Source: Bacillota bacterium (GTDB lineage: Bacteria; Bacillota; Bacilli; Bacillales; Bacillaceae_J). From it: a DNA stretch of 9,533 nucleotides. Below are positions 1 through 6,589 of this stretch, in pieces. Under the pieces are notes generated by a model that saw only the letters and a list, made by a program, of their open reading frames with translations, made no database searches and had not been told where the DNA came from. Made by a program: the position numbers and the translations under genes. Position 1 is the stretch's first letter. Every line of letters begins with the position of its first letter. The stretch spans positions 1 through 9,533 of the forward strand of contig JAEWMK010000514.1 in NCBI GenBank assembly GCA_023457235.1, in the 5' to 3' direction.

Positions 1-284
1 TTACTCAAAAGGATCGCAACAGCCTTATCCGTCATATCTATTGGTTTGAGCTCTCTCCCTTTTAACCAATGCTGTGCTGTAATTACGTCGCCATTTTCCA
101 TTCTTTTTGTCCACATTAATTTCGGGACAATCCCTTCAGCGGACAAAAGAGCCAAAAATGGGGAGGAGTTTCTTTTAAGGAAAAGTTTATTTTGGCCTTC
201 ATATTGAGCGATGTAGGCTTCGCCAGTGGCACCACCTGCGGGAAAAACCTCCCAACCTTCTCCTAAATCTAAACTGATTTCCAA
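1..284 (-). CDS. ytmP: YtmP-type APH/choline-kinase-fold phosphotransferase, N-terminal part (cut by left window edge)
   Basis: Reading the minus strand from 284 gives 94 uninterrupted codons that run off the left edge. The visible part has the N-lobe look of the aminoglycoside phosphotransferase/choline kinase fold: a glycine-rich segment (PAGGATGEAY, about residues 15-24), then a beta strand with the likely ATP-binding lysine (KLFLKRNSSPF, about 33-43), and a following segment (ALLSAEGIVPKLMWTKRMENG). This resembles what I recall of B. subtilis YtmP, which is also next to the pullulanase gene. The catalytic loop (HxDxxxxN) would lie outside the window, so activity cannot be judged. The start is TTG: an in-frame TGA at 293-291 excludes anything further upstream and AGGTGA at 296-291 is well spaced. 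The gene begins 78 bp after the pullulanase stop with no clear terminator between, so co-transcription is likely. The substrate is unknown. Confidence 0.8.
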   Translation of the reverse strand, partial: MEISLDLGEGWEVFPAGGATGEAYIAQYEGQNKLFLKRNSSPFLALLSAEGIVPKLMWTKRMENGDVITAQHWLKGRELKPIDMTDKAVAILLS

Positions 285-290
285 TGCTGT

Positions 291-296
291 TCACCT
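291..296 (-). promoter_or_regulatory. Ribosome binding site that fixes the TTG start of the YtmP-type gene
   Basis: AGGTGA on the minus strand lies 6 nt before the TTG at 284-282. The TGA stop that closes the frame upstream is part of this same site, so no longer start is possible. Confidence 0.75.
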
Positions 297-362
297 ACAT
301 ATTCTAAATTCCCGTCATTCTATCATTTTAAGTATAACGTAAATCAATTCGTTAGGAAACCA

Positions 363-2513
363 CTAGATTTTTGTTTTAAAAAGGATCATGGTTGACAGCG
401 GTTCTATTATGACCTTTTTTGTGATTTGTTCTATTCCATTCAAATCTGCTCTATCTCCACTAACAGCAATATTCCACTGATCGCTATCATCCAACAAGTA
501 TTCTTTTGGGAGGACACCATTATTAAAAAGGACAATGATATTTTCCCATGAGTCTATTTCATCAAGATCATGAAGGAAAAAACCTATTAGATTCGGCGAC
601 GGGGCCAGCCACTTATAATGTTTTTGAATTTCTTCTGAGGTGGATAAGCGAAAAGCCGGATGTGCTTTCCGAATTGCAATTAGAGCTTGGAATAACGGAA
701 TATAGTTTTCGTACATATTTTTTCTTGCCCAATCAAGTTGATTAATATTATCAGGCTTGTTATAGCTATTACCCTCGCCATATTTTGTCCGAAAAAACTC
801 CATCCCGCTATGCAGAAAAGGGATGCCCTGGGATAACAGCACAATCGCAATGGCTAAATACTGTCGCTTCCTTCGAATTTCCAGCGATTCATCGGCATTG
901 CTTATTTCAAGCTTATCCCATAATGTATGATTATCATGGCATTCTACATAGTTAACGCTTTGCTGTGGTGATTGAAATATACCGTCCATTTCTTTCGTAA
1001 TGGCGACACTCCCGGCGAAGAGCATCTTAAAATTATCGTTATGTCTTGTATCTCCAGAAACAAATCCCTGTTCCAAAAGATCAAAAATACTACCTTTAAC
1101 AGAATTGCGAAATACATCATTAAAATGGGCTATCCTGGGCAGTTTTTCTGCATTCTTTATGATGGCCTTGTCTCCTTCTGGTAGTGGTGTGTCCAGGTTC
1201 CAGCCTTCCCCGAGAATGATAATTGACGGGTCAATTTCATCAATCGTTTGCCGAACGGCATTCATGGTCTCAATGTCCAAAATACCCATTAAATCGAAAC
1301 GGAATCCATCAACATTATATTCTTTAACCCAATATTGAACTGAATCTATAATAAACTTTCTTACCATTAACCGTTCTGATGCAATGTCATTGCCGACACC
1401 GGTCCCATCTGACGGAAGTCCAAATTCGTTAAAACGGAAGTAATAGCCGGGAACTATTTTGCGGAATGATGAATATTCACGCTTATAAACATGGTTATAG
1501 ACAACATCCATGATAACCCGAAGCCCTTTTTGATGAAGGGCTTCGATCATTTCTTTCGCTTCACGAATTCGTACATATGGGTCATATGGATCTGTTGCAT
1601 AGCTTCCTTCGGGGACATTGTAATGAACCGGATTATACCCCCAGTTATATTGATCTTTGTTACTTGACTCATCAATTCCTTCAAAATCATTAAAAGGGAG
1701 CAGCTCTACATGGGTAATTCCCAAATCTACTAAATAATCAAGACAAGTTTTACATTCATACGGTCCTTTTGTGCCTTCTTCACAAAAGGCCACATATTTC
1801 CCTTTATTTTTCGCACCGCTTTCCGGATGAATAGAAAAATCACGGATGTGGGTTTCATAAATAATAGCATCTGTTGGTGATTTGAAAAGCGGTAAATACT
1901 GTGAATGTTTCGGAACGGCAGTTTTACTCAAATCAACGACAACACCATATTCCCCATTTACAGACACTGCTTTTGCATACGGATCAACAGCTTCACGCCA
2001 TACTTTATTAACACAAACATTATAGCGGTAAAAATAGCCGTCATAATTTCCATGTAAAGTGATCGACCAAACTCCCTTATCTCCCCGCGCCAACGAAAAC
2101 ATTTGGTGGATCGTTCCTCTTGCGTTATAAAACAAAAGGGTAACATCTTCAGCAGATGGAGCCCATACTTTAAAAGTCGTTTCCGTCAACGAATAAGTGG
2201 CCCCTAAATCGTCTTTGCTATAAAAATATAATTGATCAAATTTTTTCGTTCTTATAACTGAGCCGATTAATAGTTCAGTTTGATTTCCCAAAAGGTCCGA
2301 TACTAAATTAAATTTGCCTATTTCTATGTCGACTGGTGACTTGCATGTAAATTTAGTTTCTGTTAATAATATTTCTTTTTTAATTACTGTTAATGAGTGT
2401 CTTTGAACTCCATCATGTAAGTAAAATTCATGATTGTCTAATAAAGGCGTTTCCTTGGAAAACAAGATTGTAACGATATCCATTTCATCTAAATAGGCTT
2501 CAAACCAGTTCAT
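363..2513 (-). CDS. pulA: Type I pullulanase (alpha-1,6-glucan debranching enzyme), intracellular
   Basis: This 716-aa glycoside hydrolase family 13 enzyme hydrolyses alpha-1,6 branch points of pullulan, glycogen-like or maltodextrin substrates. An N-terminal domain (about 1-95) is followed by a CBM48-like beta-sandwich (about 105-190) and the (beta/alpha)8 catalytic barrel. The type I signature YNWGYNP is at 289-295. The four GH13 regions are visible: DVVYNH (336-341), GFRFDLMG with nucleophile D407 (403-410), ILGEGW with acid/base E436 (433-438) and VECHDN with D527 (523-528). Length fits the AmyX/PulA group of Bacillus (about 710-720 aa). No signal peptide is present, so it should act in the cytosol on imported or stored glucans. 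The ATG start has GGGGTG 6 nt upstream. No intact CcpA box was spotted. The 5' flank carries two palindromic elements (2546-2738), so any promoter lies within or beyond them. Confidence 0.96.
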   Translation of the reverse strand: MNWFEAYLDEMDIVTILFSKETPLLDNHEFYLHDGVQRHSLTVIKKEILLTETKFTCKSPVDIEIGKFNLVSDLLGNQTELLIGSVIRTKKFDQLYFYSKDDLGATYSLTETTFKVWAPSAEDVTLLFYNARGTIHQMFSLARGDKGVWSITLHGNYDGYFYRYNVCVNKVWREAVDPYAKAVSVNGEYGVVVDLSKTAVPKHSQYLPLFKSPTDAIIYETHIRDFSIHPESGAKNKGKYVAFCEEGTKGPYECKTCLDYLVDLGITHVELLPFNDFEGIDESSNKDQYNWGYNPVHYNVPEGSYATDPYDPYVRIREAKEMIEALHQKGLRVIMDVVYNHVYKREYSSFRKIVPGYYFRFNEFGLPSDGTGVGNDIASERLMVRKFIIDSVQYWVKEYNVDGFRFDLMGILDIETMNAVRQTIDEIDPSIIILGEGWNLDTPLPEGDKAIIKNAEKLPRIAHFNDVFRNSVKGSIFDLLEQGFVSGDTRHNDNFKMLFAGSVAITKEMDGIFQSPQQSVNYVECHDNHTLWDKLEISNADESLEIRRKRQYLAIAIVLLSQGIPFLHSGMEFFRTKYGEGNSYNKPDNINQLDWARKNMYENYIPLFQALIAIRKAHPAFRLSTSEEIQKHYKWLAPSPNLIGFFLHDLDEIDSWENIIVLFNNGVLPKEYLLDDSDQWNIAVSGDRADLNGIEQITKKVIIEPLSTMILFKTKI

Positions 2514-2545
2514 ATCTCACACCCCAACTATTACGTTACGACTTG

Positions 2546-2651
2546 TTTAACTTTATTCAGCAGAAGTCTCCCACTTCCATAAGTGGTGGGATAAATGCAA
2601 ATTAGAATTTTTATTCAGTGGGGGTACAACCCCCTGCTGAATAAAGTTAAA
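2546..2651. mobile_element. 106-bp palindromic element with 18-bp perfect terminal inverted repeats; minimal IS200/IS605-like (PATE/MITE-type) candidate
   Basis: The left arm (2546-2563, TTTAACTTTATTCAGCAG) is the exact reverse complement of the right arm (2634-2651). Inside are two further hairpins. One is at 2570-2590 (CCCACTT, loop CCAT, AAGTGG with a bulged T, then GGG). The other is at 2620-2634 (GGGGGT, ACA, ACCCCC) and is extended by TTTATTCAG 2610-2618 against CTGAATAAA 2637-2645. A left-end and a right-end hairpin with about 20 bp between them is the layout of very short non-autonomous IS200/IS605 relatives. Read on the minus strand, the hairpin followed by AAGTGGGAGACTTCTG resembles 3' ends of IS605-type tnpB elements as I remember them. 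There is no coding capacity. The structure is certain; the IS200/IS605 origin is inference. Confidence 0.6.
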
Positions 2652-2738
2652 GCCTCCGGCGGATGCCTCAGATTTTAAAAGGTAGTTTTTCGAGCGAGCT
2701 CGAAAAAATCTGGGCGCAAATACGCCAAGGCGTATTTG
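2652..2738. repeat. Compact multi-hairpin intergenic element, probably a dispersed palindromic repeat
   Basis: It directly abuts the previous element. GCC-t-CAGATTTT (2665-2676) pairs with AAAATCTG-GGC (2705-2715). Within that span TTTTTCGAGC (2686-2695) pairs perfectly with GCTCGAAAAA (2698-2707), competing for the A-rich bases. CAAATACGCC (2717-2726), loop AA, GGCGTATTTG (2729-2738) is a perfect 10-bp stem. It starts with GCCTCCGGCGG. The GC-rich blocks within AT-rich surroundings and the dense dyads look like a REP/BIME-type repeat. There is no second copy in the window, so the repeat status is inference. It lies in the 5' flank of pulA and would form strong hairpins in a leader transcript. 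Confidence 0.5.
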
Positions 2739-2776
2739 ATCATACTTCTTTTACCTATTATTATATATTATTCTAC

Positions 2777-2827
2777 AAAAAAAGGTGTTGAAAGCCATTT
2801 GATTTTCATCAGCTTTCAACACCTTTT
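2777..2827 (-). terminator. Rho-independent terminator of the 331-aa protein gene
   Basis: Read on the minus strand, the stem begins within the TAA stop codon. AAGGTGTTGAAAGC pairs with GCTTTCAACACCTT (perfect core 2784-2795 with 2812-2823, extended by four A-T pairs), followed by seven consecutive U residues (2783-2777). This is a textbook intrinsic terminator and isolates pulA from the upstream operon. Confidence 0.93.
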
Positions 2828-3821
2828 ACTTGTCTTCATCAAGCAACTTATCAAAATTGATTTCATCATCATCCTGTTCCCATTCATACCTGCGGACATA
2901 GGTTGATTGACTATGTCTTAATAGAATTTTAGCCCCCTTCAATTGAACAAATTTGATCGGGGAAGGCAGTCTTCTAAGTTTTGTATACCATTCGCTGTAA
3001 TTTCGTTTATCAATAAGCAATGTATTGGAAGGTTCGTATTCACCCTCGATATACCCTGTTCGCGACAATACTATTTTTTGAACCGGCATTTCAACTTCAT
3101 AATGTTTATAATAGCCTTTTATTAAACTTTCAGCACGGTTTAAAGAGAGCATTGGATTTATTCTTTTAATCTCTTGATCTCGAATTAGCTCAGACCAATA
3201 ATTGCCTCTATCCGTCTTAAAAACACTCATATCATCATTTTCAATGATAGTAATACAAAACGTTGTTACAGGGCTGATTAAAATGATTTCCAATTCAATC
3301 GGTGCTTTTTTTACAAGTAAAGTCGGCTTATATAACAATAAATAATTATCGGGGAAATGCTGCAGAAAATATTTTAATATTTCATCCTCATAAATTTTTT
3401 TATCTACATAGGAATAATCTCTGATCGTTGAGCTGGCCCAATTTATTTGAAAACGAAATAATTCATTAAGAAATTCCTGTTTGATTTCTTCTTTTGTTTT
3501 TTTTCTATCTGCTGATAATTGGTCGAACTCCCGAAAAGGCGTTTCGAATTCGTTTACGTCCTCTACGCTTCTTTTCGTTTTTTTTAGCCAACTTTTTATT
3601 GTTCCGAACAAGCCTTTTTTCTCAGGTTCAAGCCAGTTTTGATCGAAATCCTCAAAGCCTTCAAAAAATGTTGAGTCGCTAAATTTGGGTGGTTGATGGT
3701 CTAATGATGCATTGATTTTTTCCCAGCGTTCTTTTTTCAAACGGATAAACTGGCTTGGATATCGGTATATATCTGTTTCATAGCGGGATATAAAATCCTG
3801 AAGCTTTATTAATTGTGCCAC
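2826..3821 (-). CDS. Uncharacterised 331-aa protein, possible degenerate NERD (nuclease-related) domain; YtlQ-like by position
   Basis: The function is not recognised with confidence. The start is GTG at 3821-3819, with GGAGGA 6 nt upstream. The protein has no signal peptide or membrane segment. Residues 1-125 are charged and include a basic patch (KKGLFGTIKSWLKKTKRS, 68-85). Residues 140-285 have the order of elements of a NERD domain: LPxxYLLL, a strand (IELEIILISP, 175-184), a second strand (TTFCITIIEND), W209, then INP (221-223) and a later strand (KIVLSRTGYIEG, 249-260). The positions of the catalytic Glu and Lys of the PD-(D/E)XK core appear to be Thr191 and Ile193, so nuclease activity is doubtful. 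The C-terminus is acidic (EQDDDEINFDKLLDEDK). It is the last gene of the pepV/lrgAB run and ends in a strong terminator. A structured repeat fills its upstream spacer. The YtlQ link rests on remembered B. subtilis gene order only. Confidence 0.8.
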   Translation of the reverse strand: MAQLIKLQDFISRYETDIYRYPSQFIRLKKERWEKINASLDHQPPKFSDSTFFEGFEDFDQNWLEPEKKGLFGTIKSWLKKTKRSVEDVNEFETPFREFDQLSADRKKTKEEIKQEFLNELFRFQINWASSTIRDYSYVDKKIYEDEILKYFLQHFPDNYLLLYKPTLLVKKAPIELEIILISPVTTFCITIIENDDMSVFKTDRGNYWSELIRDQEIKRINPMLSLNRAESLIKGYYKHYEVEMPVQKIVLSRTGYIEGEYEPSNTLLIDKRNYSEWYTKLRRLPSPIKFVQLKGAKILLRHSQSTYVRRYEWEQDDDEINFDKLLDEDK

Positions 3822-3827
3822 AATATT

Positions 3828-3833
3828 TCCTCC
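3828..3833 (-). promoter_or_regulatory. Ribosome binding site supporting the GTG start of the 331-aa protein
   Basis: GGAGGA on the minus strand, 6 nt before the GTG at 3821. It lies only 4 bp from the edge of the structured repeat (3838), so the repeat forms the leader just upstream of this site. Confidence 0.8.
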
Positions 3834-3837
3834 AAAC

Positions 3838-3994
3838 TTAGAAAAGCAGAAGCGCCTTGCTCATCGCCGTACAAACTGGAGGGTCTTCGGTCTCGAGATA
3901 AAGGAAACTTGAATTGCGTTAGCAATTCTTAGTTGACTTATCGTAGGGAGGAGACCTGAAGTTTGCTAGGCGATAGGCGCTAGAGCTAGACAAT
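3838..3994 (+). repeat. Structured dispersed repeat, copy A (157 bp)
   Basis: It shares ends and internal blocks with 7129-7286, in the same orientation: TTAGAAAAGYAGAAGCGCC at the left, ACTGGAG, GAGATAAAGGA, GTTGACTTATCGTAGGGAGG, and GGCGCT..A.CTAGACAAT at the right. Helices visible in this copy are AGCGCC 3851-3856 with GGCGCT 3976-3981; ATCGCC 3863-3868 with GGCGAT 3969-3974; CAAACT 3872-3877 with AGTTTG 3960-3965; GGTCT 3882-3886 with AGACC 3952-3956; GATAA 3897-3901 with TTATC 3938-3942; and GAATTGC 3911-3917 with GCAATTC 3922-3928, loop GTTA. It fills nearly all of the lrgB to 331-aa-gene spacer. Size recalls the roughly 155-bp bcr1 repeats of the B. cereus group, but identity is not claimed. 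No ORF. Confidence 0.88.
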
Positions 3995-4005
3995 GATTAT
4001 GCCTT

Positions 4006-4692
4006 TTATAATAAAAGCTGAACAAGGAGCGGGCTTAGGATTGACGCGAAAATAGTGCTTAGTGTCATCGCAATGGAGCTGATGGCTCCTTCCTTTTCAC
4101 CCATTTCAAGCGCTTTTGCAGTTCCTATCCCATGGGCTGCAGTTCCAAACCCAATTCCTCTCGCGATAAAGTGATTGATCCGCATCCATTTTATCAAATA
4201 TGGGCCTAAAACGGCACCAAGCACCCCTGCAACCATTACAAAGACCGCCGCTAACGTCGGATTTCCACCAATCACTTGGGCAATATCCATGGCAACTGGT
4301 GATGTTACCGATTTAGGAACTAAGGAAAGTAATGTTAACGGTTCAACATCAAATAAAAGACCCAAACCGATCCCGCTCAGGATTCCAATAAAGGTGCCGA
4401 CAAATACCCCTGTCACAATTGAAATCCCATATTTTTTAATTGTATCCATTTGCTTATATAACGGATAAGCAAGAGCAACAACAGCAGGTCCTAATAAATG
4501 GACAATCCACTTGCCGCCGCTCATATAGGTTTCATACGGTATATGAAATAACAGCAAAAATAGTACTATAAAAACCGTTGATGTTACAATTGGCACCATA
4601 AATGGTGTATAAAACTTTACATATATTTTTTTCATTAAGTTATAGATAAGGAGGGTACCTGCTATTGCTAATGCGGCATAGAATAGACTCAT
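4006..4692 (-). CDS. CidB/LrgB family membrane protein
   Basis: This 228-aa, very hydrophobic protein has about seven membrane segments. The LrgB family signature is clear near the C-terminus: NPTLAAVFVMVAGVLGA (about 144-160), then the conserved GFGTAAHGIGTAKALEMGEKEGA block (about 182-204) and a final hydrophobic helix. Family members pair with a CidA/LrgA protein. They are described as holin/antiholin-like modulators of autolysis in Staphylococcus and as pyruvate transporters in B. subtilis (PftAB). The ATG start at 4692 overlaps the lrgA-like stop (ATGA), with AGGAGAG upstream, so the two are translationally coupled. I cannot tell from sequence whether this is the Lrg, Cid, Pft or YxaC-type branch, so no symbol is given. 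No LytTR-type regulator lies in the window. Confidence 0.9.
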   Translation of the reverse strand: MSLFYAALAIAGTLLIYNLMKKIYVKFYTPFMVPIVTSTVFIVLFLLLFHIPYETYMSGGKWIVHLLGPAVVALAYPLYKQMDTIKKYGISIVTGVFVGTFIGILSGIGLGLLFDVEPLTLLSLVPKSVTSPVAMDIAQVIGGNPTLAAVFVMVAGVLGAVLGPYLIKWMRINHFIARGIGFGTAAHGIGTAKALEMGEKEGAISSIAMTLSTIFASILSPLLVQLLL

Positions 4693-5087
4693 ATTTCTTT
4701 TCTCTCCTGTGTTCGCATTTTTACTACGTTTATCTTTCTTTCAGCAATCCACCCGGCGACGAATGACGAGGTTACCATCACTAAAATTGTACTTACAATT
4801 ACTACAATCACTGAAAAAAATCCCCGGCCTTTAAACAGGTCGAAAAAGTCAATAATTCCAACCGTTACCGGTATAAATAATAGGGGTAAATGGGATAGTA
4901 AAAGATTAGCCCCTTTATCAATCCATGTAACCTTAAATTTCTTTATCATTAATAAACAAAATAATAAAAGCATCCCAATAATGCTTCCTGGTATTAATAA
5001 ATGAAAGGTTTGCTGAATCCATAAACCTATGTAATAGAAGATGTAAAGTATCCCAATTTGAAAAATAATTCGAATAAAGGCTCCCAT
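4689..5087 (-). CDS. CidA/LrgA family membrane protein
   Basis: This 132-aa protein has four predicted membrane helices. It carries the family hallmarks IPGSIIGMLLLFCLL (about 32-46) and the LPLLFIPVTVGIID block (about 68-81), with a charged C-terminal tail. It should form a membrane complex with the CidB/LrgB partner encoded immediately downstream. ATG at 5087 is preferred over an in-frame TTG one codon earlier (5090), because GGGGAG at 5097-5092 sits 4 nt before the ATG but only 1 nt before the TTG. The gene starts 68 bp after the pepV stop. The spacer holds a TTGTATACAA palindrome but no convincing terminator, so both read-through from pepV and a separate regulated promoter are possible. 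Confidence 0.88.
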   Translation of the reverse strand: MGAFIRIIFQIGILYIFYYIGLWIQQTFHLLIPGSIIGMLLLFCLLMIKKFKVTWIDKGANLLLSHLPLLFIPVTVGIIDFFDLFKGRGFFSVIVVIVSTILVMVTSSFVAGWIAERKINVVKMRTQERKEI

Positions 5088-5126
5088 CAAACTCCCCCCA
5101 GATTTCTAACTTACACCCTACCCCCA

Positions 5127-5136
5127 TTGTATACAA
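5127..5136. promoter_or_regulatory. TTGTATACAA palindrome between pepV and lrgA-like gene, possible operator
   Basis: A perfect 10-bp palindrome lies 40 bp before the lrgA-like start. The core is the same as the centre of operators bound by some GntR-family repressors in Bacillus. A TACAAT that could be a -10 box overlaps it, but no good -35 element is visible. Assignment as an operator is inference. Confidence 0.3.
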
Positions 5137-5155
5137 GAAAAATTATTTTATAGTT

Positions 5156-6589
5156 CTATTTTGCTAACTCATATATTGCTTGAGCATAAATAGCGGTTGC
5201 TTTTAGCAGATCCTCGATTTCGATGTATTCATCCTTTTGATGGGCAACGTCCGGGCGCCCCGGAAATAGCGGACCAAATGCTACACCGGCACGTAATGAA
5301 CGGGCATAAGTCCCTCCTCCAATAGCGATTAACTCTGCTTTTTCACCTATTTGCTCTTCATAAACCTTTTGCAGTACTTTAATTAATGGATGCTGTTGAT
5401 CAACATGATGTGGTTTTGAATCACTAAGTTCTTTACATATAAAACTATGTTTTTCAGAAATCTCCTTTATTTTCTGCTTGGATGGTTCAATATCATGGGT
5501 GACCGGATAACGAAGGTTCAATCCGATTTTCCCGCCCTCTTCCTTACTATAGGAAAGAGTACCATTATTGATTGTTAATTCCCCCGAGATTTCATCCGCG
5601 TAAGCAATACCAAGCGCTTTGCCGCGACTACCCTCGCCAAAATACTGTTGAACAAAAGAAACAAAGGAGCGCGCCTTTTGATCGAGCACATCAAGGAGAT
5701 TATTATGTAAAAAGCTATTTAACAACAGACCGGCATTTCTTCCTTTATTAGGTTCCATTCCATGGGCAGATATCCCTTCAAGGCGTAGCTGCAAATTGCT
5801 TTCTTTCATTGTAGCAGCACCTGTTAGGTCATTATTCTTTATGTACTGTTCAAAAGAATCTTTAAATTGTTCGGCTTCATCTTTTGTTTTACATAGAATG
5901 CTTGCTTCTGCCAAATCCGGTACCATATTAAGACGTCTTCCAGCTTGGAGCATTTGTAAAACTGCCGTACCCCCATTTTCATTTTGTTCGTGACGATTTT
6001 GCTCAAGGATAAAATCAAAAATTCCTTTTTCTGCGTTTATAATCGGGAAGTCCGCATCAGGCGCAAATCCAATCGTAGGCATTTCCTCGTGTTTAAAATA
6101 ATGATCTACACAGCGCCAATTACTTTCCTCATCCGTACCTAAAATCATTCTAACCCTTTTTTGTGCGGAAAGTCCTAATTCCTTTACGATTTTCATGGCA
6201 TAATAGGCTGCCATTGTTGGTCCCTTATCATCGATCGCCCCTCGTGCGAAAATTTTTCCATCTCTTATTTCTGCACTATACGGATCACTTGTCCAACCAT
6301 CCCCTTCTGGAACGACATCAACATGGCACAGGATTCCTAATAACTCTGTACCTTCTCCATATTCAATATGACCTGCTAAGCCATCGACATTTTTTACAGT
6401 AAAGCCATCATTTTGCCCTTTATTAAGCATAAACTTTAAAGCTTGATCAATTCCGTGGCCTAATGGGGCTTGTTCAGTCGCATCACCCTCATCTAAAACA
6501 CTTTTGATTTGTAAAAATGCTTGAGTATCATTAATGATTTGCTCTTTTCTTTTTAGGACCTCTTCCGTCCAATTTATTTGATTTGACAT
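5156..6589 (-). CDS. pepV: M20-family dipeptidase PepV
   Basis: This 477-aa zinc-dependent cytosolic dipeptidase cleaves a broad range of dipeptides. The M20 metal centre is readable: the LCHVDVVPEGDGW motif with ligand H89 and D91 (87-99), ARGAIDDKGP with the bridging Asp at D120/D121 (115-124), GTDEESNWRC with catalytic E154 and metal-binding E155 (151-160), PDADFP at 177-182 with the next Asp ligand, and the C-terminal PDVAHQ with H450. The lid/dimerisation-like insertion lies between about 200 and 370, including EGISAHGMEP. Length agrees with the PepV type (about 465-475 aa). The ATG has GGGAGG upstream with about 10 nt spacing. It heads the minus-strand run pepV, lrgA-like, lrgB-like, 331-aa protein, and is divergent from ytzE. 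Confidence 0.95.
   Translation of the reverse strand: MSNQINWTEEVLKRKEQIINDTQAFLQIKSVLDEGDATEQAPLGHGIDQALKFMLNKGQNDGFTVKNVDGLAGHIEYGEGTELLGILCHVDVVPEGDGWTSDPYSAEIRDGKIFARGAIDDKGPTMAAYYAMKIVKELGLSAQKRVRMILGTDEESNWRCVDHYFKHEEMPTIGFAPDADFPIINAEKGIFDFILEQNRHEQNENGGTAVLQMLQAGRRLNMVPDLAEASILCKTKDEAEQFKDSFEQYIKNNDLTGAATMKESNLQLRLEGISAHGMEPNKGRNAGLLLNSFLHNNLLDVLDQKARSFVSFVQQYFGEGSRGKALGIAYADEISGELTINNGTLSYSKEEGGKIGLNLRYPVTHDIEPSKQKIKEISEKHSFICKELSDSKPHHVDQQHPLIKVLQKVYEEQIGEKAELIAIGGGTYARSLRAGVAFGPLFPGRPDVAHQKDEYIEIEDLLKATAIYAQAIYELAK

Noticed and set aside
285..362. Promoter for the YtmP-type gene in the 78-bp gap after pulA
   Set aside because: TTGATT and TAGAAT are present on the minus strand but 19 nt apart; too weak to call, and read-through from pulA is enough.
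548..745. 65-codon plus-strand frame within pulA
   Set aside because: Antisense shadow of the pullulanase C-terminal region with no independent support.
1000..1338. 112-codon open frame on the plus strand
   Set aside because: It is antisense to the catalytic barrel of pulA, has no family features or ribosome site, and is explained as a shadow of that gene.
2546..2738. T-box or metabolite riboswitch upstream of pulA
   Set aside because: No T-box sequence or recognisable riboswitch core was seen; the perfect palindromes fit repeat elements better.
4006..5087. Phage holin genes
   Set aside because: The ATGA-coupled pair with full LrgA and LrgB signatures and no phage context indicates the chromosomal CidA/LrgA-CidB/LrgB family.
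5088..5090. TTG start one codon upstream of the CidA/LrgA ATG
   Set aside because: It would sit only 1 nt after the GGGGAG ribosome site; the ATG spacing is better.
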